64,000 bases of DNA, from the NCBI GenBank assembly GCA_947561585.1, contig CANNZV010001588.1, positions 62,001-126,000 of the forward strand. Reading direction: 5' to 3'. Made by a program: the position numbers and the translations under genes. The stretch is from Caprella mutica. Taxonomy: Eukaryota; Arthropoda; Malacostraca; Amphipoda; Caprellidae. How positions within the stretch are numbered: position 1 is the stretch's first letter; every line of letters begins with the position of its first letter. Positions 1 to 13,145 of this stretch are shown here, in pieces. Under the pieces are notes generated by a model that made no database searches, had not been told where the DNA came from, and saw nothing but the letters and a program-made list of their open reading frames with translations.

Positions 1-175
1 GTATGTTCATATCATACCTCTACAGTAGGTATGTTCATATCATACCTCTACAGTAGGTATGTTCATATCATACCTCTACAGTAGGTATGTTCATATCATA
101 CCTCTACAGTAGGTATGTGCATATCATACCTCCACAGTAGGTATGTTCATATCATACCTTTACAGTAGGTATGTC
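1..175. repeat. 28-bp tandem repeat (about 6 copies)
   Basis: Unit of the type gtatgttcatatcatacctc plus tacagtag, repeated from the left edge with single-base changes. It probably continues outside the window. Confidence 0.95.
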
Positions 176-2756
176 TCATTGTGATATAACATATCCTCAT
201 CGCGTATAGCTTAATTCCTTACATGGTAACTCAATACCACCATTGTCTGTTGGTCACAACAATCTTTTGTCGATGGGAAAATGTAACTGTATTTCTCCTA
301 TCTAAATCACCATTTATTGGTCAGTGCATAGCACCGACTGCTAGAGAGAAGTCACCTGTACTTTATAGCAATGTCTTCTTTGTACCTCATCAATAACACA
401 CTGAAATGATAGTCCACACCATAGTAGACTTTGAAAACTGTTCCTCTTTCAAAAAAAGGGTACAGTTACAAATTCTTCCAAAAGAGTTCTGCTTCTAAAT
501 TAGTGACTGTTGATATCATTTTAACGTTCATTGCAGTGTTTGTGTTTGGAGTTTTACAATCAGTTATAAATCACGGAAATAGTCCATTCGTGTGATTCAG
601 AACACCATGCATGAATTTTAATTTTCTAGTTAGTTATACAGCATAGGAAAATATACTCACTCCAATAATTTTCTCTTGCTAACTAATCTCTTCAAACATA
701 AACTTTGTTATTTTTTCGCTATATCAACAGTAATTATTTCTTTTCTAACTATCCACCTCTGACCCCACCTCCTCCCCTCCAGCATCAACCCTCCCTTACC
801 CTCAACCCCTGACCCTCCCTGTTAGGTAATGGCAACCCTCGAGGGGGAAAAGGAGTTGCCAGGTGTCGCCAGAAGACACTACTTTATAAGCCATTTCATT
901 TGGTGCACACCTGTAAGGTGTAATTACCTCTTCTCCTATCACTCCTAATAGTAATAATTAGTTCAGTACTATTAAACAGGTGATAGAGAGGCATAACTTA
1001 GTTGTAGCTATGTAACCTCATGTTATACCCCTTCATTTCTCTCTTTCTCTTTGTACCTACCTATGGTCACACTAACGGTCACTTTATTACCACTAATGTG
1101 GTTAATATATTAATATACAAACTAACTATTACTACACTATAAATGAATAGTGTACTTGATGAGTAATTTAAAGGAACTATTGTATATTCATCTGATAAAT
1201 TAATGAAACTATTTATTAATACTACAGAATAATAATACTTTAATATTTTAAATTAACATTTGCTCTATTTGTTATGTGGTTACATTAAAAGATATATTAC
1301 ATTATACAAGTTACCTAAGTATTCACTTTTACACAAAGTAGTTGTACTGAGCAAACTTTCACACACAGTTTTTTACTATCATGCGCATGTGCATTTTACA
1401 TGCTTGTGTTTATGCTCATAAGTTAATTTAGACAAATTTATTAGAGATTGAAATACAAATTCATGTTATTATGTCATTTTATACGTAATAAATTCGTATT
1501 ATTTATAAAAAGTAAAATTGAATGCATTTCTAAAAAAGTTCTGTACATTGGAGTTACTTTTATCTGTTTTTGTATGGTTAGCTTTACTTTCTTTGCATTC
1601 ATTTAGTAAGATGTTGCTCAGCATTTCTTGGTCCTCACGCTGTTCAATGAAGTCATGCAATCTTTTAATTCTGGAGGCTATTACCTGTATAAATTGCAAT
1701 GAACCTTCTATAGCTACCTGTAGAGTGTAGGTATCTCAGTGAACCTATGAACTGACATCAAACACTATTAGTTATAGCTAGGGGGTGATAGCATCAAATG
1801 ATTAACTGCGTTAGAATTTGTTACTCTTATGTTTGTTTTGTTGTGTGACTTTAGAAGTGTATCATTACTAATTACCTTATCAGTATCATCTATCTTAAAT
1901 GGCAATTATTTAACTAAATATTCTGCAAGTGATTGTTTAAGATATTAATAGCATGGGCTTCTACAATAACTGTAGATATTGGTTGTTCATAAACTTCCTT
2001 TCTTTTATTACATTTATTCAATGTACTTAAATAAGCTGTAACTTACTTTGCTTATCACAACTGAATATAAATATTGAGTTTGCGCGAAATGTTAGCATTG
2101 TTACTTTGTTAGTAAGTCCTCTGTTCCATGTCGTTGTTGTGTTTCATTTCTCAGCAGAAGAGGCAATGGTGTCTAAACTTTCAAATTAGAGTAAAAGTGA
2201 TTGCAGGCGTAAACATTCTAAAACAGAACTTACTTTACTAAATACTTTTCGTGTTACGCGATTGTTTCTTCATGTTTATGAAGATTTTCACATTATTATA
2301 TTACGGTTATATAAATATTTTTAATGAAGAGATATGGAAATTATTTTGCATGTATTCGTCTCATTTATACAATTAACTGTGCAGAATTTAGACAGTAATA
2401 TTTTAGATACATTTATCACTATATAATATCAGATATAATTAATTTATTCGTAGCTTCCGACGAAGAGAGAAAAGGAAACTGAAAGTAACGTAGTTGATGA
2501 GAAACAAAGAAACTTGATGTTTCATTGTTCACATCGTTAATTTGTAAATAAGAACTTCCTCTTTCACTAGAGCTGTGATGTTGTTCACAGATTGTTTGTA
2601 TTCATTTCCCTCATGCATATATTGTGTGTGCTATGACATTTTAAATAAATGCATTCGTTATAAACCACAGAAAGTGAAGGTGGAATCTATTTAGTAGCTA
2701 CTCTGTACAACATCACATCAGTCTTTGAAAAAGCTAATGTTCAGACTTTGCACAGC
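176..2756. other. Non-coding, no gene seen
   Basis: AT-rich sequence with no exon of the Dscam type and no convincing protein frame. A short GC-richer stretch (760-900) with pyrimidine runs is the only contrast. Confidence 0.6.
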
Positions 2757-2952
2757 TAGGGTACGCTACGAATTATCAGTCAGTTCTCTATTTTGGCTGA
2801 TATAAGAAAAAACTATAATTATTTTTTAATTTTAATTGCCATGGTACCTGCAGGTATCATGGATACCAATTAAAATAAATATGAAATAATAATTATTTTA
2901 TAGCTTTTTATGTAGAACTGACCGATAATTTGTAACTCACCCAGTCACCCTA
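2757..2952. mobile_element. MITE-like inverted-repeat element, copy 1
   Basis: Starts tagggtacgctacgaattat and ends in the imperfect reverse complement ataatttgtaac...caccctag, with inner arms cagtcagttct and agaactgaccg. The interior is AT-rich and palindromic, with no coding capacity. A related element lies at 9241-9391. Confidence 0.75.
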
Positions 2953-2984
2953 GTGAACACCCTAACTAGTTGTTACGGTCACTC

Positions 2985-3245
2985 ACTTCTCCTGTGTTCA
3001 GTTAGTGAACAGTGACTCACATTTGCCTCAGAGACTTGTTTATATTCATCAGTTAGTGGCAACAATGAGTCTTAATTTGTAACATGAGTCACGCTTACCC
3101 TCTCAGTTTGACTCACATGAGTCACGCTTTCTTCAGCCTGACTCGTGAGTCCTTTCCGCCTCCCCCCCCCCCTGAGTTCGTGAGAGTCCATTTCACCCCC
3201 CCCCCCTGAGTTAGTGAGTCATAAGTGAGTCTTAAGATAATCTAC
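2985..3245. promoter_or_regulatory. Cluster of AP-1-like TGA(C/G)TCA sites
   Basis: At least five exact TGACTCA or TGAGTCA heptamers and several near matches lie within about 260 bp, interrupted by two poly-C runs. Such a density is unexpected by chance, but this could also be a decayed simple repeat. No adjacent promoter was identified. Confidence 0.35.
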
Positions 3246-3391
3246 ACAGTTGCCCATAAGTCAATGGGGCCCAGTGTGTATGATGTGACTATAATTGAGA
3301 GCCTCGATAGAGAGTCACTGTGTGATGAGTGATGTACTCACTGTGTGATGAGTAATGTGCTCGATGAGTGATGTACTCTAAGTGTGATGAG

Positions 3392-3565
3392 TAGGGTTGT
3401 GACAATATGCGTTTACAATCATAGATGCTGTAAATATTATAGACGGATTGAATTAAAGACTATTTAATCGTTCTAAACCAGCTATATATAGTATTCGAAA
3501 CCATTTCGTTTCGTCTATGATATCCTTAAGATCTATGATTTTAAACGCATATTGTCACAACCCTA
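3392..3565. mobile_element. hAT-like MITE with 8-bp flanking duplication
   Basis: A 174-bp element with inverted ends tagggttgtgacaatatgcg and its reverse complement; inner arms atcatagat and atctatgat continue the pairing. Both sides are flanked by gtgatgag. An 8-bp target duplication and TAGGG ends fit the hAT superfamily. The flank is itself repetitive, so the duplication could be coincidental. Confidence 0.7.
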
Positions 3566-4061
3566 GTGATGAGTGATGTACTCTCCATGTGATGATTGTG
3601 CTGAAGTAATCCTTGCGAAGGGTTTATTTTTTATCTCTTGATCATTCATAATGTTTCTATTGCTAACATCAATTTTATTGTTGTTAACATTTATGTTAGA
3701 TATATGTTTGATGCGTGTGATTGTAAGTAATTTAATGTCTGAATAGAGGTGTGCCTTCTATTGTACAGTCACTTGCAACATACCGTCACAACTAACATAA
3801 ATTATATGTACAAAAGGATAATTATTGATGTATGGTGTTTCACTTATTAACTAAAGTCTTTGTCTCCTCTTGTAACCCTACACTAACTTTTTATCCGACT
3901 TTAAATCAAGTAATTGGGGTATTTCCTATAACTGTGTTACTCTAAATTAATGTAAGGGCATTACTTGTACTGGTTGTGAAAGCAGTAACAGCGTGCAGGG
4001 TCTTGGGAGTAACTGTACTACCCTCAATGTGACCCTTTTGACGGTTAGACCTCCCTCTAAT
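3566..4061. other. Non-coding, no gene seen
   Basis: AT-rich spacer between the hAT-like MITE and the minisatellite. No feature recognised. Confidence 0.6.
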
Positions 4062-5781
4062 TGCCTGTAGTAACTGTTATGAATGTTAACCCCTCTGGTA
4101 ACTGTTGGCTGTAGTAACTGTTATGAATGTTAACCCCTCTGGTAACTGTTGGCTGTAGTAACTGTTATGAATGTTAAACACTCTGGTAACTGTTGGCTGT
4201 AGTAACTGTTATGAATGTTAAACACTCTGGTAACTGTTGGCTGTAGTAACTGTTATGAATGTTAAACACTCTGGTAACTGTTGGCTGTAGTAACTGTTAT
4301 GAATGTTAACCCTCTGGTAACTGTTGGCTGTAGTAACTGTTATGAATGTTAACCCTCTGGTAACTTTTGCCTGTAGTAACTGTTATGAATGTTAACCCTC
4401 TGGTAACTGTTGCCTGTAGTAACTGTTATGAATGTTAACCCTCTGGTAACTGTTGGCTGTAGTAACTGTTATGAATGTTAACCCCTCTGGTAACTGTTGG
4501 CTGTAGTAACTGTTATGAATGTTAAACACTCTGGTAACTGTTGGCTGTAGTAACTGTTATGAATGTTAAACACTCTGGTAACTGTTGGCTGTAGTAACTG
4601 TTATGAATGTTAAACACTCTGGTAACTGTTGGCTGTAGTAACTGTTATGAATGTTAAACACTCTGGTAACTGTTGCCTGTAGTAACTGTTATGAATGTTA
4701 AACACTCTGGTAACTGTTGCCTGTAGTAACTGTTATGAATGTTAAACACTCTGGTAACTGTTGGCTGTAGTAACTGTTATGAATGTTAAACACTCTGGTA
4801 ACTGTTGGCTGTAGTAACTGTTATGAATGTTAAACACTCTGGTAACTGTTGGCTGTAGTAACTGTTATGAATGTTAAACACTCTGGTAACTGTTGCCTGT
4901 AGTAACTGTTATGAATGTTAAACACTCTGGTAACTGTTGCCTGTAGTAACTGTTATGAATGTTAAACACTCTGGTAACTGTTGGCTGTAGTAACTGTTAT
5001 GAATGTTAAACACTCTGGTAACTGTTGGCTGTAGTAACTGTTATGAATTTTAAACACTCTGGTAACTGTTGGCTGTAGTAACTGTTATGAATGTTAAACA
5101 CTCTGGTAACTGTTGGCTGTAGTAACTGTTATGAATGTTAAACACTCTGGTAACTGTTGGCTGTAGTAACTGTTATGAATGTTAAACACTCTGGTAACTG
5201 TTGCCTGTAGTAACTGTTATGAATGTTAAACACTCTGGTAACTGTTGCCTGTAGTAACTGTTATGAATGTTAAACACTCTGGTAACTGTTGGCTGTAGTA
5301 ACTGTTATGAATGTTAAACACTCTGGTAACTGTTGGCTGTAGTAACTGTTATGAATGTTAAACACTCTGGTAACTGTTGGCTGTAGTAACTGTTATGAAT
5401 GTTAAACACTCTGGTAACTGTTGGCTGTAGTAACTGTTATGAATGTTAAACACTCTGGTAACTGTTGGCTGTAGTAACTGTTATGAATGTTAAACACTCT
5501 GGTAACTGTTGGCTGTAGTAACTGTTATGAATGTTAACCCTCTGGTAACTGTTGGCTGTAGTAACTGTTATGAATGTTAACCCTCTGGTAACTTTTGCCT
5601 GTAGTAACTGTTATGAATGTTAACCCTCTGGTAACTGTTGCCTGTAGTAACTGTTATGAATGTTAACCCTCTGGTAACTGTTGGCTGTAGTAACTGTTAT
5701 GAATGTTAACCCCTCTGGTAACTGTTGGCTGTAGTAACTGTTATGAATGTTAACACTCTGTAACTGTTGCCTGTAGTAACA
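4062..5781. repeat. 44-bp minisatellite, about 39 copies
   Basis: Unit ctgtagtaactgttatgaat plus gttaaacactctggtaactgttgg. Variants differ at gg/gc before ctgtag and at aacactc/accctc. A rare variant taacttttgcc occurs near both ends (about 4362 and 5592), each time in the same local order, which shows an internal segmental duplication. Confidence 0.97.
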
Positions 5782-7609
5782 TTTGTGATTATTCAAATAA
5801 TTACATTCAGTTTACATATTCAGGATTTTTTTTTTCAATTCAATGTAAGATATTTATAACGTATGAAACTCACCAAACATAAACTGAAATGATAAGTTGT
5901 GAATCATCATAAATGTGCGCTTCATTTCACTCCCTCGAAGTGTTAAGTTATTCAGCCATCACATCCAATTAAAACAAAGAGAAGATGATGAAGACCAACC
6001 CTTATAACCGTCACTTGTAAGCTTTGAATTTTTTATCCCCTCAAGACATAGACACTCGAGAGGGGACGTTAAATGATTACCATTGGTGATGAGAGTTATA
6101 GCTGTGCTATAGTGAAGGTCACGTGCTACTATACTTATACGGCTCATACCGTATAGCATGATAGATGGTAAACTCCTATAGCTACACTTGTACTTTCATT
6201 GCTTGGTTTATAAATAGTCTGTATTTATCTTTGCTGTATTCACACTCAAGTTGTACCATAATTGATATCTGAATGTTCTAAGCAAATATGTTCTAGTGTT
6301 TGTAAATACATGTTTGTGTACTACAACATCTAGACCGAAATATATTGCCATCAATAACTTGATAAGAAGTTTTATTTTTAAAATGAATAGTAATTTCAGA
6401 TTAACTATTAAAGTAGGTAAATTGTTCTCTTAAAGTAGTTATGTTTGTCCGTTATTATTTCATTACCTTATTACGAGTTTCTATATAATGTAATTCATAG
6501 ATTTTACATACAATTCTTCAAGTTGAAAATAATTAGCAATTTCATTGTCTCGCTCAGGGATACTCTAAGGTATTTTAAATTAATTCACCTGGAGTATTTC
6601 CTCATTTCTCCCAAATTGATGGTACTCCTTGTGAGTTAAATTAACTTGCCTGCCTAACTGTGTGAAAATTTTAAGTACTTATTGTTCAAATTATTATCTC
6701 GTTATTTAATGTATTACTGCTGCATTTTATTATTTGAATTAGAGTTTGTCCTATATTACTTTGTTTTACTATTCTCCCAGTTATGACCAACTGTATTATT
6801 CTCCTCTTTACTACTCTCCCATTTAATACCAACTTTACGAACAAATAATCAATACTCACAACCGATTATGTTATTCACATCAATCAATAATAATCGTGCT
6901 GCGTAACATTCAGTGAGTGAAGAAGAAAACAGTTCTGAACTATTAATAGTTTTGTCTCCACTTCATTGTGTTCTACGGGCAAAAATAACAACAATATTTT
7001 GTTATTCTAATTTAGTCGTATTGATAACAGTTGAGTTATTTTCTACTGTAACCATCAGGAGCACAGCTCTAGAATACCTCCCTGATTGTTGTTGTTGATG
7101 GTGGCTATTTGATTGCTACTGTGTCTTCATTGCTGAACAGGTGGATAAAATGGGACCTATTAACTTTATTTATTTATAATGGATATGTAGATAGGTTTCA
7201 GTGTAGAATATTACTTCGTAATCAGTGGTGTATAATATTCAATGATAATAAAAATAAATAGCTACTAGTATCATTTGCTACTGTCATTATTCTATCTGGG
7301 AAGTGTCACCCTGTGTGTATTGTATTAGCAAATGGTTGTTTTTCAAATCTAATACTTTGATAGTTACCTAAGATAAGTCATTTGATTAAGAAACATTACT
7401 AATTTCACTTTGCTGTGTGTCTTGATATCAATACCTATTGTCATTACTAACTGATGATATCTTGTGGGTACTCTTGCTCTGTTTGTTATCAGACCTAAGG
7501 TTCTTCACATGGAACATCAGCGTGTGGTTTAGTTTCCTGTTGATGATACATACCCGCATTGCTATCTAATTATGCGGGTAAAGTGAGTGTTGCTATTCTT
7601 TACCTTGCT
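5782..7609. other. Non-coding, no gene seen
   Basis: AT-rich. The small open frames here (for example at 5959, 6445 and 6913) have no recognisable domain or splice context. Confidence 0.6.
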
Positions 7610-7760
7610 CTTATGACCTCTCACTCCTCTTTCTTTCCACCTCTTACTTCTCACTCCTCATACTTCTCACTCATCTTACTTCCCACTCCTCTTACCTCCC
7701 ACTCCTTTTTATCTCCACCTCTCTCCTCTAATCCACTCTCGTTCATTCCTCTTCCTTTGT
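7610..7760. repeat. Pyrimidine-rich imperfect repeat
   Basis: Runs of ctcctcttact/ctcactcct on the + strand. The short open frame across it is a by-product of low complexity. Confidence 0.8.
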
Positions 7761-9064
7761 AATGTATTGCAATCAAAGAGTACTTTCTCCTGTTTTATAA
7801 TCTGCACGTTCTAATTTCAGTAGCTTACTTTTCTTCCTCAATTCACACGACTAATCAAACTATGTCACGCTACTGACCCTGTTCTTTCTTTCTCACCATC
7901 TCCCTGAACTGTTCTATCTCTCTCACCTTCTACTAGTCTGGGTACAGGGCTCAGTCGTAGCGGAAATATTTCACCCCGCGGCGCCCAATTCTTCGTTATT
8001 AGCAGTAAAGACCAAACTATTTAAGTAGGTACCTACCTGGCGCCGGAAACTGTCCCCCTCAGCTAAGAAGCAAACTGGTCCTTCAGTGTACGTACATAGT
8101 CACTATTCTTAGCCAGTTAGTCATCCTAACCATGACCAACACTTTTAAACACACTCTATCCATTTACTAACATGTCAAATTGTTATGTTTACTTTATATT
8201 CTAATGCTCATGCTGCTTTATTTTCTTAGTGGTGCAAATCAATATAGTTGTGATTATGAATATCAATTAGCTAATAGAGAAGAGTATCGACTGGTGCATT
8301 CATCTTCCTTAGCCTGTCTGTCTTATCTACCTTATCTACCCCTAGAATATACTACATCACAACCCAGTCTCTGGGATCTACTTTATTTATACCATCCATA
8401 TTAATAACTATAACATTCCGAACTCTTTTCCAAACTATACTAGTGTGTCCGAATATGAGTTTTGACATTTTACTTATTTCACCTTTACCAAAAAGAATAA
8501 ACTTTACTAATTGTAATGCTTTGAGATATTTGAAAATTAGTTTGGGTACACGAAGACAAATTTGCATGGTTTGAAAATGATAGAATATTAGAAAACAGTG
8601 AAAAATTAACATCAAGCGGGAACTTATTTCTTTGATAGTACCTTGTGAGTGAAGTAGATTATTGATATTTTCTTCAAACTGCACCATAGAGGTTTTTGTC
8701 TTGACAAGGGGCTTAGTTATATCTTTATCTGCTCCTGAGTACCAATATGTAAGTAGCCACGGGCTGTACCGGCCACAGGAAATAATAACTAGCGCTACCT
8801 TATCACTAGCACGCTAAGTCTTCCTCGCTGCTATACGCTAACGCTGGGGTTAGCTGTTCATCAATGAACTGCCTTAAAGAGGGATAGAACATACAACTTC
8901 ATTCATATAATTCTAACTGTGATGTTACTTCCATTAAATGCTTACATACGTTGAATAAAGTAATTTATATAATACTATATAGTCATATAGTTTAAATAAA
9001 TGGTATATACTTCTGTTGATGATCATAAGGAATGTCCACAGCGTGATGGGGATTACTATCCTTG
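7761..9064. other. Non-coding, no gene seen
   Basis: AT-rich with GC-richer islands near 7930-8070 and 8750-8850. No tRNA fold or protein domain recognised. Confidence 0.55.
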
Positions 9065-9200
9065 ATTACTCCCCCCGCCCCTCAGCCCATTACGTCATAG
9101 GTGGGCGTGACGTCACAGTTCTGGGTACACACACACACTGCCTAACAAACGTTGGTATCTCCTGTGAGTGAGGAGGTATGTGCGTGGTGCAAGAGGTATG
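9065..9200. promoter_or_regulatory. GC-rich island with CRE and GC-box motifs
   Basis: Within AT-rich DNA lie ccccccgcccc, a tacgtca half-site and a perfect palindromic CRE tgacgtca at about 9108-9115, followed by a ca repeat. This resembles a proximal promoter or enhancer. If Dscam exon 1 lies further left it would be intronic. Function is inferred only. Confidence 0.35.
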
Positions 9201-9240
9201 CCTTCGAAGAACTCTCTGCAATGGTAGCTATGATAGATGC

Positions 9241-9391
9241 TAGGGTAAGTTACCAATTGTAAGTCAGTTCCATATCTTCGATCGTCTATAAGAAAAAACT
9301 GTATAATAATAATTATTTAATTTTTATTATTATATCGTTTTTCTTATATGTCCAAAGATGTGGAACTGACCGATAACTGGTAATTTACCCT
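9241..9391. mobile_element. MITE-like inverted-repeat element, copy 2
   Basis: About 150 bp with ends tagggtaagttaccaattgt and the reverse-complement-like aactggtaatttacccta. Inner arms gtcagttcca and tggaactgac are shared with the 2757-2952 element. AT-rich palindromic centre, no coding frame. Confidence 0.8.
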
Positions 9392-11404
9392 ACTTCTAGT
9401 TACTAAGCTAATTTGGCAGGTGTTTTTGTGTGAGGAAGTCACATGTATTTAGTTTATTTTTCAATCAATGTTCAGAGGTGTATTTCCCAAGTAGAGCTGT
9501 GCATTGCAAAGTTAATTGACATTAAAAATGGTGAAATGACATCTCTCTCACTTTGTCTCATCTCAAGTAAATTATTATGTTTATCAACTAACATATTTCT
9601 TGTTAGATACCGGGAGATTTCTAAGAAAGTTAACATGTGGAATGTGTTCATTTCAGTAAATAGTTATGTTAGTCCAATAGTTAATTTAGATAAGGAAATT
9701 GGTTCGTTATAGTACGCATGTGTAGACTAACTAGTTAACATTAATAACTTTATATATGAGTGTGTGTTTCCTATTTTAGACCTTAATGTCTAAATATTTC
9801 TTTTGCTAAGGTCAAAGTAACTGATGGCAATCCTTACGAGTATCTCTAATATTATGTCTATTTGATAGTGAGTAATAGCCATTGAATTATATTTATTTGA
9901 TATCATTGTTTTACTGTACTTACTAAGTATTGCAACTATTTATTGCATTGTAAGTTATTTCTGTTACTTCTGTGTGTGAATTTATACCAATCATTTGTTA
10001 ATTCTCTATTTAATCAAAATACATTCTTAATAACATTTAATGAATTCTTCGTTATAATAATAAATATACATTACATATTTCCGTTAAATAATACAAAGAT
10101 ACTTATAATATTGACAGCGCAAACCTTAAGATATTTTTTCTGTGTCTGTGCGGTGTGCCGACTATTCCCTGTAATTATATCCTTTTTTAGTGGTTCCGTT
10201 TTCCTGTGCGGCTTTACCTCTGTATACCTTTTTTATTAACTCTACTTGTGCTAACATAGTCTCATTAATTATTGTATATGTTTGTCAATAATTGTTATAT
10301 ATGTTTGTCATTAATCATTATATATGTTTAATGGTATTGTTGATATGTGATCTTACCTCAAGCGTCTAATCAAATAGAATGCAGTATCATTGACTGTATA
10401 TTCATATTGTCTTTTAATTTTACTTTTCTATTTGCACGTATGCTGTTAATAAATAAATAATATAGAGCATGATAATTTACAGACAAAGAAGAATTAGCTC
10501 AGTGTCATTACTTTATTTAATTATATTTTAATACCTCAGAGTAAACAACTCCTTGAAAGCCCCTTGTCTCCAAAGCATCAAAACCTTCCCCTATTTGTTC
10601 TAGTTGTTCAGTTCCTGTTTCCCTGTTTAACCTAGTTATCTTTTTTGTGAATATTAACCCACTAAATGAGACTGTGATAAAAAGATCATTGCTCATTTCC
10701 CCGTTATTGATATGCTCCCAATCACCGCACAACTAATTAGTGTTTTTACACTAATTAGCTACACGGTACACTATCACACATCAGTGTCACTACTTTACTC
10801 TTGGTGTCCTGATGATGCACTCATATTTCGTATAATGTATATTCATCAAAATGTTAGGAGACTGTTGCCAAGGTATTGCACATGCATTTTAATCACTATT
10901 TATCATTTCAGAGTGATTAGCAGTGGTGTGTAACGCTTGCTCTGTTTCTCAATAGACATTGCTGCTTTTTACTACCATATTCTACTCAGTCTGTTATAGT
11001 TACCTAATTCTTTAGTAGATAATAATGCAGGTGACTATTATCACTTAAACTCTGCATTTCTTTAACTGTTTCTCACCTTAAAGGTTCGATTAATCTTCTC
11101 GTTATTATTTATATAGAGAAATAACATTAACTATATTAGATATTCTTTCAAATAATAATGTTCAAGTTTGAAATCACTGTAATGATTATTTATAAAAAAT
11201 GACAGTTTCTTTTTGTGTGCAAATTAATCTTATTACATTCACTGCAATCAGATAAGAATCAGTATTGAAGACTGTAAAGTTAATGTTCTATTTAATATGT
11301 TGCTCTCTATGTTTTTATCTGCAATGTCTTCTATCGACCTCATGCCTTTACTTCACTCTGTAGAATTATATTCTCTCATTTTTGCTATTTCCATTGCCAA
11401 CTGA
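9392..11404. other. Non-coding, no gene seen
   Basis: AT-rich. Open frames at 9443 and 9943 lack domains, similarity or exon borders. Confidence 0.6.
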
Positions 11405-11720
11405 GTGTCTGTCTGACTGTTAATCTGTCTGTCTGTTTATCTGTCTGTCTGTTTATCTGTCTGACTGTTTATCTGTCTGACTGTTTATCTGTCTACTGTT
11501 TATCTGTCTGACTGTTTATCCGTCTGACTGTTTATCCGTCTGACTGTTTATCCGTCTGACTGTTTATCTGTCTGACTGTTTATCCGTCTGACTGTTTATC
11601 CGTCTGACTGTTTATCTGTCTGACTGTTTATCTGTCTAGCTGTTATTCTGTCTGACTGTTAATCTGTTTTTTTGTCTGTTACCGTGCCTGTTTCTGTCTG
11701 TTGCTATCTGTCTGTGTCTG
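11405..11720. repeat. 16-bp tandem repeat of the tgtctgactgtttatc type
   Basis: About 15 copies of tgtctgactgtttatc with t/c changes, degenerating into tgtctg runs at both edges. Confidence 0.93.
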
Positions 11721-12436
11721 TTCCTTAGAGCGGATAATTGCAATCTTCCGGACAGTGTATAACGCCTCTACGCAAACTTGGCGTATTGGAACCTGGTGAC
11801 TATCGTGCACATTGTTATTGTTATACCACATTGTTATTGATGCACATATATTATTCTTATAGCTACCACATAGTTATTGGTGCACATTGTTATTGAATTA
11901 CATATAATATTGTATACCACATTGTTATTGATGTATATAAATTACTATTTAGACATCACTTGCGATAGGTGTGTTAGACATTAAATAGTGTTTGTAGATC
12001 CTCATTATCAGTTATTTCTACATCTTGTTATTTCATTCACTCAACACAGTTAGTCCATATTTTCGTGCTGTTTAAGTTTTGTATTGTTAAGGCATTGAAG
12101 CGTAGCTATGATTTATTTTACTAAGATCCTCCTCCACCCTTCACAGGGATTATCACGACACTCCTCTCTATGTGTGTCTGTGTGTAGTATGTGTGTCGAG
12201 GTGTGTGTACTGTATATATGAGTGTGTACTCTTCTGAACACTGAACTTGAATTTCTCACACCACATCGAATCGCATTGCAATATGATGTCAAATCGATCT
12301 TACATTGTCACTTTTCAATTTGATAGTAGTTACAATATTTCTTAGTGTGTAGGAACTGTAGCTCCTAAGTTAACTATCCAAATAAGTTTGAGTGGATAAA
12401 ATAAGAGACAAGATTATAGAGCTCTCTACGTGAAAC
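11721..12436. other. Non-coding; short cacattgttattg repeats
   Basis: Several imperfect copies of cacattgttattgatgcaca lie in 11805-11940, then a gtgtgt-rich stretch (12168-12225). No gene seen. Confidence 0.6.
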
Positions 12437-12540
12437 CTCAAGTACTGTACTTTAGTGGGTGTTCTTAGTAAGACACTAAGCACCGTACTTTAGAGGATGT
12501 GCATAGTGAAACATTAAACACGGTACTTTAGAGGGTGGGT
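12437..12540. repeat. Three imperfect copies of a gtactttag repeat
   Basis: Three segments of about 40-50 bp sharing gtactttagagggtg preceded by taagcac or taaacac. Confidence 0.7.
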
Positions 12541-13041
12541 ATCTACTTACTCTTTCTCATCTACTCTCACACTGAGTTAACTAACTAACAGTTCAAGAGA
12601 GTGCATGCTAAGGGCTGACTATCGACAGAGAGTCAATGTCTTGCAGTGTTCACACTAACTGCACTACTTTGGTGCATCAAACAAACGGTCTCTTATCCTA
12701 TCACGTTACTCCCAGTTTATTCTAAATGTTTGATAGAAGAATTTAACGTTCAATTAAACCATTGGTTGTACTTGTTCACTTCTTGTAGCATCTCAATTGC
12801 CTTATACGGGACTTGTTTTATTATGTAGACTTTTATTTATTTATAACTATATTTACTTAAGTTGCTTTCTTTTCAATAGAAGTAATTAATTTTAAAAATA
12901 TATTTCGATACTCTGCCTATGAATTTCATTCAACTCCTGCATCTGAGGTTAAGATCATACCAACTGAATTGCATTATAATCACATTACATCAATGCTAAT
13001 CAGAGAGCTTGTGTTATTTCAGAGTACAGAATGGCATGTAG

Positions 13042-13143
13042 TGTGTGTTATCCATTTGTACCATGTCGTAGTTAGAGTGTCACGGTAGTTGTGTTATTTC
13101 TTTGTACCATGTCGTACTTTATCGTAGGTAGAGTGTCACGGTA
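13042..13143. repeat. Two-copy direct repeat
   Basis: The order tttgtaccatgtcgta ... gtagagtgtcacggta appears twice in tandem, with a short insertion in the second copy. Confidence 0.75.
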
Positions 13144-13145
13144 TT

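Noticed and set aside
8180..8404. Leucine-rich frame resembling a signal peptide, possible Dscam exon 1
   Set aside because: It starts at a TTG, not an ATG, and no donor of the right phase with a consensus was found.
8352..8687. Minus-strand 111-residue frame
   Set aside because: AT-rich Ile/Leu/Lys composition typical of chance, no recognised domain.
7930..8850. Possible tRNA or small RNA genes in GC-richer patches
   Set aside because: No cloverleaf with T-loop GTTCRA-type box and matching acceptor stem could be built by eye.
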